A DNA stretch of 64,000 nucleotides from Panorpa germanica. Its lineage: Eukaryota > Arthropoda > Insecta > Mecoptera > Panorpidae. Where the stretch lies: the NCBI GenBank assembly GCA_963678705.1, contig OY783207.1, positions 23,596,001 to 23,660,000 on the forward strand, read 5' to 3'. Of the stretch, positions 1-14,041 are shown piece by piece. A program made the position numbers and the translations under genes. How positions within the stretch are numbered: the stretch's first letter is position 1; every line of letters starts with the position of its first letter. The notes under the pieces were generated by a model. The model was not told the origin of the DNA, made no database searches, and was given only the letters and a program-made list of their open reading frames with translations.

Positions 1-177
1 GACCAGACAAAATATCTTTTTTGCTACTGCTGGCTGTGTGATAGAAAAAACTGCGTCAAAACATTTAATAAGGCGATAACTGACCAGGCACTCCACAATA
101 CAGCAAATCAATTAGAGGTACTTAAAAATAGGCACGAGTTGAGAATGTTTAACAAATACAACGATGGGGAAAGTTAG
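1..177 (+). other. Open reading fragment at left edge, unrecognised
   Basis: Frame 1 is open from the first base to a TAG at 175-177, giving 58 codons. The peptide is rich in Cys, Lys and Asn and begins DQTKYLFCYCWLCDRKN. It has no start codon in the window, so it would be the 3' part of a longer exon or a decayed coding remnant such as a transposon protein. The close cysteines (CYCWLC) could be part of a zinc-binding element, but I do not recognise a family. No polyadenylation signal is obvious just downstream. Confidence 0.25.
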
Positions 178-1529
178 GAAAGGGGGGAGAGGGTGGAAGG
201 GGATGTAACCTTTCGTACAGAACATTCGCTAATCAATTGTTACTCCATGGAAAGATTGAGGACCGGATGATAACAATATCAGTAACATATTAAATAATGC
301 TTAGTTATGTTGAGGTTAGTTTTGGTGTGGTTTTTCAAAGATGTCCCCAAGACGTCACTTTTCTTACAATCATCTTGAAAATGTATTTGTTAATGTCTTT
401 ATACGTAGAAAAAGTTCTAATACTCCTTGCGGTACTTAATTTATAGATTTTGACGTTAAAATTTGCATTTTTAACTTACGAACCCTACACCGACCGAAGT
501 TGAATCTTCGACGGATGTTTCGTGACGTAACAATGGTAATTTTCTTACGATTCTTTTGAAAAACTGAGAATCATTCTTTGAGAATATGACAAATATTGTC
601 GTGTCAAGAAAATTACAGCAAGCGGTATTCCTTTCGTTAGAAAATATGTTGAAAGTGAGCAAACAGGACCAAAGAGAACACTGCGCATCAACTATTTTTG
701 TTATTGTACATATGTTATAAACGTATTAAGGATTTTTCTATAAATTAAGTACAACTGCTTCTTGGAAACGTCCTTAAGATAAGAAATTAAGACAACTTTC
801 TCAAAATAAACGATGCTGTGGCAGCCTTAGGGGGTGGCAAGCAGGGCAACCGTCCGGAGCCTCGCATTCTCGCGCAACAACCCAAGTATAAAAACTCATT
901 ACTATATATGTATCTGAATTTCGCGCCTCGCTCTTTAGAAATCCCACTAGAATCACTGCGTATATCTTTTAAAGCATTCATGTGCCTTAGTTTATCATCA
1001 TTAATATTTGTCGTCTTTGTGCTTGTTAACTTTTATAAAACTTCCAATATAAAATTGTATTTCTCGTCAATTATCATCAAAAATACTTACTTACAATTTA
1101 CATAAATTATACAAAGGACAAGTGCCTCGCAAAGTTCTACTGTTTGGAGCCTCGCAAAGATCTGCTGCCCGGGGTCTCGCCCTTCGATATTTTGTCTTAA
1201 TTTCATGTTTTCTGATAAAAGAAAGTACAACTCATCTTGATTTAACTCAAATTTAACCCGCGACTCTATTCTTAGATGCGTTACAAGTTATGCTACACAA
1301 TTTGGTATTCATTTTTGTCAGAGTAATACTTGGTATTTAAATTTAGAGGTCAAAAGTCAGTTGTAAATAGAATGGAACTACTACTGTGACGTCATCGGAG
1401 CTAATCTTAGAGCATATATATATGAAGTGTGAATAGCCTATGTTTCCTATAGTTTAAAAGTGTGTCCAAAATGTGTGCGAGAGAAAAAGTTATTTGTTCC
1501 TATTTGTTCTCTATTCGCATGCGTCGAAA
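178..1529. other. Intergenic, repeat-like, no gene seen
   Basis: No convincing coding exon is seen. A GC-richer patch around 818-870 and another at 1120-1190 share the word GCCTCGC, which recurs three times within 1123-1177 with AAAG or similar after it. This looks like decayed repeat sequence rather than a gene. The remainder is AT-rich. Confidence 0.4.
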
Positions 1530-1764
1530 GTGACAGTTGTTTAAACATTACCACAACAAATAACTGACGTTAAAATGCATTTCACGTCATACAAATATGG
1601 CCGTCCATCTCTAGCGCTAAAACTACAATTCAAATCTTTTATTGCTATATCTCCGTCAACATTTAGATATTTAATAAAATAGACACGCCAATACACATTT
1701 ATTAACATCAATTTCAATCAACAATTGAAAAGTCGACCACTAAAAAATGAGGACACAAGCCCAT
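1530..1764 (-). mobile_element. MITE, truncated copy (family 1)
   Basis: The reverse complement matches the first ~230 bp of the complete element at 28120-28756. It starts at 1764 with the terminal sequence ATGGGCTTGTGTCCTCATTT and continues through the shared stretches ATTGACGGAGATATAGCAAT and TTTAGCGCTAGA. Homology fades near 1530, where a short internal segment is missing. It is non-coding and non-autonomous; the transposase source is not in the window. Confidence 0.7.
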
Positions 1765-2682
1765 TCATCTGAATCAATTTTTCGTCACTATTGGCTTGAT
1801 ATTTGCGACCATGGTAGCAAAAAGCACAGTTTGGGTACCTTTAAACCTACCCTATCTTGTGTTTTTGGCCATCCCCCGCGCTTGGTGGGTTGCTTATGGA
1901 AGCATCCGCATTAATAATGCAAAGTTTAGCACCTTCACGCCGCACTTTGTGAAGATAGAGGATTTCACGGTAATGTATTCAATTTCACATGGAATATTAA
2001 AATACCGTGTAACAAATATTGCGTATGTCCATCCGTCCATCCGTCCATCGTCTACGCTTTGGTTTCAAGTGATGGGAATGGAAATTAGGAAATTCGATAC
2101 ACCAATTATTTAGCTTTTAGAATTTAAGAGAAACAGGTTACTAAAATCTCCAATATCTGATTTACTGAGATGTCAAATTATTGTATAAATATTTATTTCT
2201 TAAAAGTATTATGTTATGTTTTTTTTTAAATTTATAATTAAGTTATTAATTTCATTGAAATTTATCGCCACGGCGTAATTTATAGCGCCACCGTTTTGTG
2301 CCAATCATTTTGGCAATGGAATTTTCCATGAGCATTCACTCCTCCTATTTATTTGATTACTCAGCTCGTAATCTCACATTGTTCAATATATTTTTGTTAT
2401 TGATTGATTATTTATTTTGCAATGTGCTACTATTTTTATATGTTTATCATTTTATCTGTTATTTATATACACTTCTGTTTCACACTGTCAAACTTAACGC
2501 GGTGTTTTTTTTTCAAAATACACAGCACACACTCTTTCTTGTAAGACTAGTAGAATAATAAGTAATTAATTTTGTTTATCTTTGTTTACCAGCTTTATAA
2601 TATCTTATAGATAGCTGTAAGTACAATTTGACGTTTGAATATGTAAGACAATATCTCCAATTTTATTACGAATTGTAAATTT
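1765..2682. other. Intergenic, low-complexity and repeat remnants
   Basis: An open frame at 1796-2113 has no conserved domain and spans a microsatellite of CCATCCGT units at about 2027-2050, so I do not call it a gene. The rest is AT-rich with no supported feature. Confidence 0.4.
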
Positions 2683-3265
2683 TTAATCAAACTTATGTGT
2701 TGCTCTGCAAGAAAAAGTAATGAACGAGAAGAATATTGTGCAGTTATTAAAGGGAGAAAAAAAAGGTATATTATTAAAGAAAAGTAACGTCAGAGCAGAA
2801 GTAATTTTAATCTTAAGTGACAAAGAGACGAAGAGACAAAGAAGACAAGAGGTGAGGAAACGATGAGGATAAAGGAGGATTAGGGAAAATGAAGGCAGAA
2901 AAGTACTTTTGGAAATAGAAAGTGCCCTTGTTGAAACCAGCGCTAAGAAACTCTTTGAAGTGTCGTTAAGACTCGTAGGAATAGAACAGGATCTGTATCC
3001 GCTAAAGTCTAAAAAGTGAAAAGAAGATTGTGTGGAGATAGAGAGAAGGAAGGACAGAGTACAAACGGGAGTAGCAGGAAGCAAGAGATAAGCAGTAGGG
3101 GTTTCAATTTATCTGTTTTGTTTGTATATTTCTTTTTTCTTTTGGAAGAAATGAGAATGGATATATAGTATGTAAATAAGCACAATGATATGTAATTTAT
3201 TGATTTAAGGCGGAAGAATGTAGTGCCCAATGGCAAAAACATTACAATAAATAATAATAATAATA
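2683..3265 (+). mobile_element. Probable non-LTR retrotransposon 3' end, decayed
   Basis: A purine-rich, formerly coding-looking stretch on the + strand has many stops. It ends near 3240 in a run of AAT/TAA triplets (ATAAATAATAATAATAATAA). Ending in a simple tandem repeat is typical of the 3' tail of several insect LINE clades. The purine bias and Lys/Glu/Arg-rich partial frames fit a degraded reverse-transcriptase C-terminus, but no catalytic motif survives. Call is by architecture only. Confidence 0.35.
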
Positions 3266-5559
3266 AGTAAGTTGTATAACTTTGGAAGCATCTGCTCTAC
3301 TTTTTTCTTGTAGCAATTTAATTTCAATACCAGATTATATTTTCAACAGTGTACGCTAATTAAAGATTTTTTTCTTATCTAACAGCACTCGAAACGGCGC
3401 TATCTTTACTAAATTAGCCTCCACTTGTAATTACTGCGTCACGTGCTAAAATAAAACAAATTTCTCTTGTTGCAATAATATTGTAGTGAGGTAACAAACC
3501 ATCGTCGACTTGTGAGCCATCTCCTTTTTCGTTTTACGATACATTATGGGTCGTCCATACCAATGCGACTCCAACACGCGATATCCAACATTTGCTGGAA
3601 GTACCATAAAACCTAAGTATGGGATATAATAAAAATACTTTGATGTGTCGCAGTGTTTTGGTTTGTACTGTTAATTTAATAGACTCATGAAACGTCATTT
3701 TATGAATATAAATATATAAATATCGCATGTTGAAGTCGCACTGTTTGGACGGTGCATTACACTTATTTATACTTATAAAACAAACAACACAAAATATTAA
3801 CCAACATTCTTTAATCCTACTTTTACCATGGATTATACTTTTAAAACTTTTTAACTAATATTTATTTTTCTATTTGACAACTTTTTTATAGCTGAACTAC
3901 TGAATTAATTTGGCAAATTTTGTAACTTATTTGTTTGTTTGTTTGATATTTTAATTTCGGTCGTAGATAATCTAGTAGCTTCTTATCCGTACCAGGAGGC
4001 GATACAAACAGACAGGCGGCTTCTGTGATGACGGAGAAGGCAGTAACAGCTAATAGTGAAAGGTCTTCTTTACAAATTAATTGATTATATGAAAGAATTC
4101 TATATTAGATTAAGTAATAAAATTGTATTGTGTAACACAACTTTAAAAGTCCTAATTTTGGCTTCTTATTAGATGTGTACCTTAAATTTACTAAAAAGAC
4201 TCCCAGTACAATCCTGTTGCTACTCTGGCTTCACTCTTATCTTAACATAAATAACTCTCAAATGCGTATCGAGCTCTGTATTGAAGACCAAATGACGTAA
4301 TCTGAACCTTGGAAAGGGTGAAACCCTTTTGCGTGTGGTCCAAGGCACTACGAGATGATATTCCTAATATAACAATAGATTGAGTCAAATCTTGCTTTGT
4401 ATACAGTTCTTATATTTGTTAATAAATACTATTCTACCAATATTATGCTCGGCTGATGATTTATAATTAGTAAATCCTAATTATTACTGACAATATTTTT
4501 TATTATTCGTAAAAAACATTAGTTTTCTTAACTTAATCCTTGTCTAATTCAATTCATTATATTATTTAATTTCGTTGACACTGTATGACATAACTTAGTT
4601 TAAACTACTGGTATCTTAAGCGTTGTACACATACGTGCGCCTTAAACATACGACGTCAAACATTTGTTAGAGAAGTTGTACAACACGTCCACACTAGTGC
4701 GACTTGCAACTTAATAAGTCGGAAGCCTTGATATTTCGAACGAATTCTTTCAACCTGTTTCAGAAAAAATTATGTTTAGAAAAGAAATAGTAAAACCCAG
4801 TTCTTTAACAAACGTTAAAATATATAAATGTTGGATAAGTTGCACCAGTATGTACGACGGCGGATTTAGCACTTTTGAGGTCCTGTTTGAGGATTTTAGC
4901 AGATTTATTCTCATGTAATAATGGTACTAGATGTCTTGCAATGTTTAAATTATTAACAAAGTTAGACAAGAGATATAATAATTTAAAAGATCACTTTTAC
5001 TAATTCCAGCACGTTCTTTTAATAGATCCAGCAACGCTGCTCACAAAATTATGTCGAATAGTGCAACAATTTTAGATATCCATCTGCAGAGATTTCAAAT
5101 TTCTGACCATAATCAATGTTAATATTATTGTCCTTTATATATGTATAATACCCTAATGTATTACTTATAAAGGATAATGCTATCCTACTAGAATATGATA
5201 ATCCAATTATCGTACACGCCAGAACATATTTCAACCCGTTTAGACTACGACTAGACTAGACTCTCGACTGCACATGATGCTGTTGTTGTTATTCCGACAT
5301 CAAAACCAAAACTTATGAATTACAATTAACAGTAATTTCATTAATAACTTTATAATTACGTTTTAAAGTTGAAACATCACGGCCGTCGTCAGCCTGCACC
5401 GTCGCGACGGCTATACAGCCGCTACTGTTGATAATCTAATTCGGTGAATACTCGAAAAATATTATTATCATTTCGCTTTAGCTATTAACAACAAACCGAC
5501 GGAATTATTACGCTATGTAACATTCATTATTTAGTTATGGTATAATCCAGAGAAAAATA
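3266..5559. other. Intergenic, nothing supported
   Basis: AT-rich sequence without a supported exon, RNA gene or clear repeat. A small perfect stem AAAGGGT-GAA-ACCCTTT lies near 4314-4330, and a GC-rich patch occurs at about 5383-5425. Neither is enough for a functional call. Confidence 0.4.
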
Positions 5560-6181
5560 ATGGGCAATTGTTGATTGAAATTGATGTTATTAAATGTGTA
5601 TTGGCATGTCTATTTTATTAATATCTAAATATTGACGGAGATATAGCAATTAAAAATTTGAATTGTAGTTTTAGCGCTAGAAATGGTCGGCCATATTTGT
5701 ATGACGTGAAATGCATTTTAACGTAAGTTATTTGTTGAGTAGGTCAGTGCTGTGGTAATGTTTTGTAGCTGTTGGTAGTCGAAATAATCAAGTCAAGTCA
5801 AAGAATAATAAGTTTTTATTTTGTTTAACCTTTTTACGGCAGACATAATATTGAAATTTTATTATTCCTTGAAATAGCTGTAAATAATATTTGATATTTT
5901 GATATATAAATACATATAGCAGAGATTTTTGACCTGTAAACTTGTCAGAGTTCTGTCAAGAATATATCTCTTTTACGCTTTGTTGTATAAAAGAGACAGC
6001 AACTTGCGGTTGTGATGTCACATGCATTTGGAATGTGTACAACGTTGAATCCCTTTAATAATTAAAGAGACATATAAGGAGTTATTAAGAAATAATTGAA
6101 TATTTGAGGTTCTAGTAACCCACTTTATTAGTAGTATATAGTACACTTTTATAGAAATTAAGACATGGGACACAAGCCCAT
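5560..6181 (+). mobile_element. MITE, nearly full length (family 1)
   Basis: Matches the 28120-28756 element along most of its length. The left terminus keeps only ATGGGC before a ~30-bp deletion joins it to CAATTGTTGATTGAAATTGA. The right terminus ends in GGACACAAGCCCAT. Shared internal landmarks are ATTGACGGAGATATAGCAAT, TTTAGCGCTAGAAATGGTC and TGTACAACGTTGAATCCCTT. No open frame of note, so a non-autonomous element. Confidence 0.8.
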
Positions 6182-6810
6182 TACGTAATTCATATTAAAG
6201 TAAAGTAGAGTCATCAGGGTTAGGTTAGATTGTTTATTCACATTTCTTTTCGTAGTTTCTTGCTTGTACTTGCTTTTTGTTAAAGCTTTAATCGCTTTGA
6301 TAAATAAAAATCAACTAATTATTATTATTATTATTTACAACTATTATTTAAAATGTTATATACAATAATAGTTAAAACGCCTGCCGTAACACGTCGCCAC
6401 TGTAGCATAGTGTTTATTTTTACCGTATCGTGTTTGCGAATCACTGATAATTACCCAAGTTGTTTGTTGTTCATTTTTCACCTGTAAATATAAGACCTCT
6501 CTACATAATTAACACCCAATCAAGACTTGAGTGTTGCAATCCGTATTCTAAAAACAATCGAATCGGTACTCATTTAGTGATACTTAAATATCAAAACAAA
6601 AAATGCGTTGGAATGGAACAGTGAACTTTAAAACTATAGAAAGCAATGTAGATTATTTTTAATAGGTATAAGACATCTGAAATTACCAGCTACTCGTAAT
6701 TAAAGTAGTAGTTAATTAAAATAATGAAATTAACGTCAAAAGAATATGAGGTTTTGAGCAGTTGCAACTGGGGCATCTACGACATGGGGTAAAACAAAGA
6801 GGAGTCGTTA

Positions 6811-7010
6811 ATGGGCTTGTCAACTCATTTTTTAGAGGACGTTTTTTAATTGTTGATTGAAATAGATGTTAATAAATATATTATCTTCATTTTATTAAAT
6901 ATCTAAATATTGACGGAGATATAGCAATTAGAAATTTGAATTTTAGTTTTAGCGCTAGAGATGTCGGCGATATTTATGGCGTAATATGTCGTAAATTCAA
7001 TTAAAATGCA
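6811..7010 (+). mobile_element. MITE, 5' fragment (family 1)
   Basis: Begins with ATGGGCTTG and the CTCATTTTTTAGAGGACG stretch, followed by the family landmarks ATTGACGGAGATATAGCAAT and AGTTTTAGCGCTAGAGATG. Homology is lost near 7010 and no right terminus is found. It is more diverged than the 5560 copy. Confidence 0.65.
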
Positions 7011-7312
7011 TCTGAATTGTTCTAAAATGTATAAAGTTATTTTTACGATTGTAGCTTCACCTCTGGTACTGAAATAATCTTAACTTTGAGACATTAAAAG
7101 CAATAACCTTAAAAGAGATCCCGAAAGATTGATAATTGATAAGCACGTGATACGAAGCAGGTGTCGGCATTAAGTGCAATCGCAAATAGAAGCATTGATA
7201 ACAAGTCACTTGAACTGGGATAAAGTCAGATGCACAAATGGCTTTTCAAGAAATTATATACTAGTAAATACCATTACAATTTTAATTTTATTATATTATA
7301 TAATTTTTAATT

Positions 7313-7645
7313 TTTTGGGTATTTTGACTTTTAAGTGCTGTAAAAAATTGAAAAATCAATAAAAAAGGAAAAACTCAACAGCGTTACCTGCAGAAACTTA
7401 TCAACTAATGAAATCATTTATGTTTTTCGATTTCAGAAAATCCAGTGATGAGTTATGAGTGGCACCGCAATGTTACTTTATTTTTGTGACGTCTGCGGAG
7501 ATTTGCTGTCAATGCCTCATTTCTTGATATTTATTTATGTAAATCTCACAAAGTATTCTTAAAATGTCATTTTATCATGTAGTAATTATAGAAATAATTA
7601 TATATTAACTGTGTCGTCAAAGAACATTATCGAAATATGCTTTTT
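7313..7645 (+). repeat. Inverted repeat arm A
   Basis: About 330 bp that recurs as reverse complement at 9628-9965. It runs from ATTTTGACTTTTAAGTGCTG through CTCAACAGCGTTACCTGCAG and GAGTTATGAGTGGCACCGCA to GTCGTCAAAGAACATTATCG. Similarity is high by eye with scattered substitutions and small indels. The 2 kb between the arms includes the possible exon at 8307. Confidence 0.75.
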
Positions 7646-8306
7646 TTTATCGTTTTGACATTACCCCCTCTTAAGGACTGTAGAAGCTAAAGCAACGAGA
7701 AATAAAGTTAAAAAATATTACCCAGAAATTTCTAACAGTATTCTCCATGTAATAATCGAAGAATTTTTGTGTTTGTAAAATTCTTGTACACACAACGCAC
7801 GATTCCCATAGCGACTGAATTCCGATTTTTAGTCATAGAGGCATGACGGCATGTAATTTCAATTCTTTCTAGTAACCTTTGCTTCTTTTTGTTACAGGTA
7901 CTCTTTGTGCGATTGCAGTGCTTTGTTGATGCATGTAAGTGATTAAAACTTTATATTATGTAGTATGTAGTACAATTTAGTGGAAACCCAATTGCTAATT
8001 TTACCCCGGCCTTTACACTATCGTTCATCGCTATCAATTGAAATTCTATTACGTCACACACGTACCTCGAATACATCTATCTAATCAAAGAATCTCGCGT
8101 TTTAATTTTATATAACTAAATCTTGTTTCTTCCTTGCGATTTATCAGGTTCGATTGAATGTCGCTACCGACTAACTACTTAAAAATTTCAACAGAAGATA
8201 AAAATTTGCAATTAATCAAAATTTATCGCATGAGTTCTAATGACACATTCCTATAAAATTTTGCACATGAAATCTTACTACATAATAAATAAACACGGTG
8301 TTTTAA

Positions 8307-8494
8307 ATGAGGCGATACCTTTTTGTCAGTGCGGCATTTCTGTTGTATGCGAATTTGATCGCCCATCTTTGGCAGGTGTATAGATCAGATATTAATTATT
8401 CGTTTCTAGTCGGCCCACAACTCAGCGACGTATTTAAACTACAGAAAATATTTGCAAAGTCAGAAGTGAGACAATTCTCGAAAAATGTGTTATG
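8307..8494 (+). CDS. Possible first exon of a secreted or membrane protein
   Basis: ATG at 8307 opens a 63-codon frame. The start, MRRYLFVSAAFLLYANLIAH, has a basic n-region and a hydrophobic core, as in a signal peptide or signal anchor. The frame continues for about 40 polar residues. A strong 5' splice-site candidate, ATG|GTAAGA, lies at 8492-8498, just before the in-frame TAA, so this may be exon 1 of a spliced gene. I find no partner exon downstream before RAD51. Alternatives are a 63-residue secreted peptide or chance. Confidence 0.25.
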
Positions 8495-9627
8495 GTAAGA
8501 TATAGTCCAGTATCTCTTCTAACAGTTGTCATTTAAGTAAAGTAATAATGCACACTTAATGTTATAAATTGAGCTAACAAAATACTAAAAAATATTTTAT
8601 TTTACTCTTTTATTTAAAAAGATATTTTAGTTAAAAGTAGTATCGCCTCATTTGGAACATATATTTTTTTTAAATGTACATCAGCTTCAGGTTTTTTCGT
8701 ATATATGCGTGTGCTTTACATACCTATGTATTGTGGAATAGGCATACACATACAAAGATATGATTACAGCGTAATTGAACCGTTACAGTGGAATTTTCTC
8801 AGACCTTTAGGATGTTCTCGCACTGAGATAGACTGCGTATTCACAATATTGTTCATACGTACATAGATCAAAGTACCGCAACGGGTTCTACTCTCAGTCG
8901 CATATATCCGAACGATCATGGATGCATGCAACTTCGTACAGAACGATCGCGGTCTTCAGTATGTTTACGATTGTTGAGAGAAAGAAACGATATACGAGTA
9001 GATATATAATATGCACTTTTATCAGCGTCGTTGTAATGATGGATTGATAAACATTAAAGAAACATAAGGTCAAGTGTTGTTATCGATTTGATCACATTAG
9101 CTAGAAATTTATTATATTTTATATAATCCCACCCCTTCATCCGTTCATCCCTTGGCCACCTGAGCCGCACTATCATCAACTAATGCAGATTCGTTTCATT
9201 TCTAAACGCGCTGGAACAGATGCTGTTTTATGACCGCACTCTGACATTTATGGACTATTAATCAATTAGGCGACGCGGTAGAGATAAATATTTATTATTA
9301 GGTGTGCATTAGTTGTAAGGAAATAGCAGTGGTGGTTAATAATCGGTCCATATATTCTAAAAATGCATTCTGACAAATAGAGGCGTGATAAAGCACTATT
9401 GCTGGCATTGTTTACCGGTTTATCCAAGTGATAACGCGCACACCTGTTGCATCTGTCAAAGAAACAAGCCGCGTGCCGTCAGCTAACGATAAAACTGGTC
9501 CAGGTTATTAAAGCAAGAATGTAAACGTCTTAAGACAACCGAGTTATGTCACTTATTTTTCATAAATTATTTCAAAATTTAATTGCAACAACAAACAAAT
9601 GCAATCGCAGTGTTTCTACAACTGTAG

Positions 9628-9965
9628 AAAAAAAAAGTATATTTTCGATAATGTTTTTTGACGACACAGTTAATATATAATTATTTCTATAATTACTACA
9701 TGATAAAATGACATTTGAAGAATACTTTGTGAAATTTTCATGAATAAATATCAAGAAATGAGGCATTGACAGCGAATCTCCGGTGACGTCACAAAAAAGT
9801 AACATTGCGATGCCACTCATAACTCATCACTAAATTTTCTGAAATCGAAAATCCAAAATGATTTCATTACTTGATAAGTTTCTGCAGGTAACGCTGTTGA
9901 GTTTTTCTTTTTTTATTGATTGTGCAATTTTTTACAGCACTTAAAAGTCAAAATACCGATTTTTC
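9628..9965 (-). repeat. Inverted repeat arm B
   Basis: Reverse complement of arm A at 7313-7645. The outer ends of both arms carry the CAGCACTTAAAAGTCAAAAT word and the CAGCGTTACC motif. Together the arms could be the termini of one ~2.65-kb element or two independent insertions of the same repeat in opposite orientation. No transposase is seen between them. Confidence 0.75.
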
Positions 9966-10019
9966 ATGAAAAAATCAGAAACTTTGTTATTTTAAAATAC
10001 GTTAAAATTAATTTTTTTT

Positions 10020-10300
10020 AAAAAAAACTCGACAGCGTTACCTCGTTAACCTCGGCATTTATGTAAAGAAAGAGTGTGCAAAATTTCAAAAGAATCGGTG
10101 TAGTAGTTTTTGAGCTAGAGATGGCACCGACTCTGAAAAAGCTATGTGTGAGAAAACGCGTTTAAAAGTTTCAAAGTGGTGAAGACTTAAAACTCTATAT
10201 CTCCGACAGTTTTACTCCAATCGTCTTCAAATTTTCACACAATAAACTTAATATGTTGTACATTAATATAAATAAATAAAAAAAATGGAAAAAAAGTTAA
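10020..10300. repeat. Diverged repeat with third ACAGCGTTACCT motif
   Basis: The sequence AACTCGACAGCGTTACCTCG near 10027-10046 echoes the ends of the inverted repeat arms. It is followed by a non-coding stretch typical of interspersed repeats (GAGCTAGAGATGGCACCGAC). It may be an older copy of the same family. Confidence 0.35.
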
Positions 10301-11958
10301 AGCCTTAGATAGATAAGAAAAAAAATGATCTTGTCATAACTGATTCTAAATATAGTTTTTTGAACGCGTGGTTAACCTTCTTTCCCGATTCGCCTACGGA
10401 TATAATCCTGGATCCAACAAAATTTAATTTATTAGATTATCATTTATAATTTTTCGGAAACTGCAATAAAATTTGAAAACATGTACTAAACTAAATATAA
10501 ATAAATAAATTAAAATTATGTTCTACCTTTCAACGTCTCTCGCAAATTACTTGAAGAAAATAGTTTATTTTATTTTAATTTAAACACAAAACTAATAAAA
10601 AAATATTGTGTGAAATTTAAATTAAAATATTATTGTATAATTTAAATTCATCGATCAAAATATGCACATTTATTATTTGTTATAAAAAAAACAAGTTTTC
10701 TAAAATCATTTAACATAGTTTATTTTCAAAGTCACTTTAAATTTCTTGTATATATTTAATAATTCATTATAAATAATTTTTTGTATTTTTATAAATTAAT
10801 TAAAAGAGCACGTGCTCTTCTTTTAATGATGTCACTAATTATAAAGTTTATAAATAATTAAAACATATTTGATTGTTTTTGTTATCGGCCTAATACTATT
10901 TGTATTTCACGTTTACAACCGATTACAAGCGCTACACTACATAAATACTTTTTAACTGTTTATTATACAAAGGTTTAGAAACAACTATTAAGAATTCCGC
11001 ATAAATTTACCGAACAGCCTTAAGCGCCGGGTAGGAATGCAACTATTCTAACTTGAATGTTAACAGCATTCAAATAAAATATCTACTGAGTTGGTTAGGT
11101 TACATTCTGCTACAAAGCTGCTTACTCAGGGATAGGAAACCTAAAACCTTGTCAGTCAAAGAATTTTGTATGAATTACCACTGCATAAATTTAAATTTAT
11201 GATACAATAAATTGTCAGCGAACATAATTAATTTTGAGATGAAAAGGAAATAAAAGTATAAGCTACTAAAAAATTTTTTATTCAATTCAGATTGTCCATA
11301 GAAATTGTTCTACTTCAAATACATAAATAACGCAAGAGACGGCTGCTCTGAAAAATTATACTTATACAAAGTTTAAAAGAGAAAAGGTTTTCCACCTCTA
11401 TGTAAATAATTTGTAAACCAGTAGCAACATGTGCAGTACAGTTTGGTTTGAATCTAGGATGAGAATGTAGAATAAAGAATAGGAAATACAATTATTTATC
11501 AATGTTCTATACATTGTATACAGATCAAATATACATTGTATACAAACTAGACCATTACCAATAAATTCAATGTATACATAAAATAAAATCATTCGTTAAA
11601 CATTTAACTACACCACTGATCCAAACCCCTGATTTAAATGCAACAAGTGTTACATGTGTTTTAAATATACGAATAGTTCTAAATAGAGGTAAGTGTTTAA
11701 TAAATTTTTAAATAAAGATAATGATTAATTAAATAACATAAATAATATAGTTTAAACGTTTCTTTAATGTGTAATAATAATTATTTTTCATTAAGAGCAT
11801 GAACTGAACGCACTCAAAATTTTACTCCGCCATTCTACTGCGCTTGTCAAAACAAACCGAGGGATTTTTAACAAAGAAAACTGCTATTTAGAAAACTGTT
11901 TTTCAGTCACTCAAAATATTTTATTTTATTTGGTAATAATTCTTTAATTTATTGAATA
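10301..11958. other. Intergenic, very AT-rich, upstream of RAD51
   Basis: No exon recognised. Only AT-rich sequence with scattered short open frames. The proximal promoter of RAD51 should lie in the last few hundred bases, where a less AT-rich patch (about 11795-11865) stands out, but I cannot define a core element. Confidence 0.4.
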
Positions 11959-13204
<1,246 letters not shown>

Positions 13205-13420
13205 GTTCAAATAACCAATTGTATTACATGTAAAAAAAACAACAATTTATTTATGTTCTTTTAATTTTCCTTTTTATTAATAAAATACTTTTTTCAATAT
13301 TTCTTTTGTACATTGTGCTCAAGAATTAAATTGTAGCTACCTAATTTTAAAATGAATTACTGTGTCTATTAACTTAAAGTACTCTATATTTAAAACATTT
13401 ATTTAATTATTGATTAATTA

Positions 13421-14041
13421 TCAACAGTTATTTTTTGTCTTGTCAGAATTTTTAATTTTTGATTTAACATTACATTGCGCAGTATTGCTAGCAGTCGCTT
13501 TTATTTTCTTTGGTGTTTCCTTGTTATTATTTGGGGTAAAATCTAGAATTTCTAAAGTTGCTGCTTCCTGGTGGCACCACAACGTGCTTCCTTTTTTTAA
13601 AGGAAACCTTTTCACTGCTGTACATTTCAAACATGTAATAATCACGCACTTTAGCTTTTTTGATATTTTTGTTGTGCTAGTTTTATCTGGAATTAACAGA
13701 GTACGACAAGATTTACATAATGTCCTTTTTATCTCTGGAGCCCTGTAACAAAAAGAACAGAATATTTCAAATAACAGCAAAATATTTAACAATTAAGAAC
13801 AAAGTATACTTACACTCTTAACTGTGATTTTTTCCCTATACTTGTAAGTAAGTTATTATAATACGTGGATGCCCCAGGTGCTATATTAGACATTAGATGA
13901 CTAGCCTATCATAAAGAAAAATATTAATTTCAATTAATATAAGTTAATTTCGAAATTCATAAAAAACTTAACCTGATATAGAAAATTCATTCGTTGAAAA
14001 CACTCTTTGCCGGCTGATTTTGATTTAGATTTATATTTCAT
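13421..14041 (-). CDS. Rpp21: Ribonuclease P/MRP protein subunit p21
   Basis: RPP21 (Rpr2 family) is a zinc-binding protein subunit of nuclear RNase P, which removes tRNA 5' leaders, and is shared with RNase MRP. Minus-strand exons 14041-13973, 13905-13814 and 13742-13421 join in frame to 160 residues. The N-terminal helix RMNFLYQASHLM matches the family's RMNFLYQA start. Two zinc-ligand pairs are visible: RTLCKSCRTLLIP and VIITCLKCTAVKRFP. A basic, Lys/Asn-rich tail follows. A minus-strand AATAAA lies at 13403-13398. The gene is tail-to-tail with RAD51, with about 216 bp between stops. Confidence 0.88.

Noticed and set aside
2683-3084. 133-codon minus-strand Ser/Leu-rich frame
   Set aside because: It is the complement of purine-rich LINE-like DNA, with no domain or start context.
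13410-13748. 112-codon + strand hydrophobic frame
   Set aside because: It is antisense to the last exon of RPP21, whose zinc motifs are clear on the minus strand.
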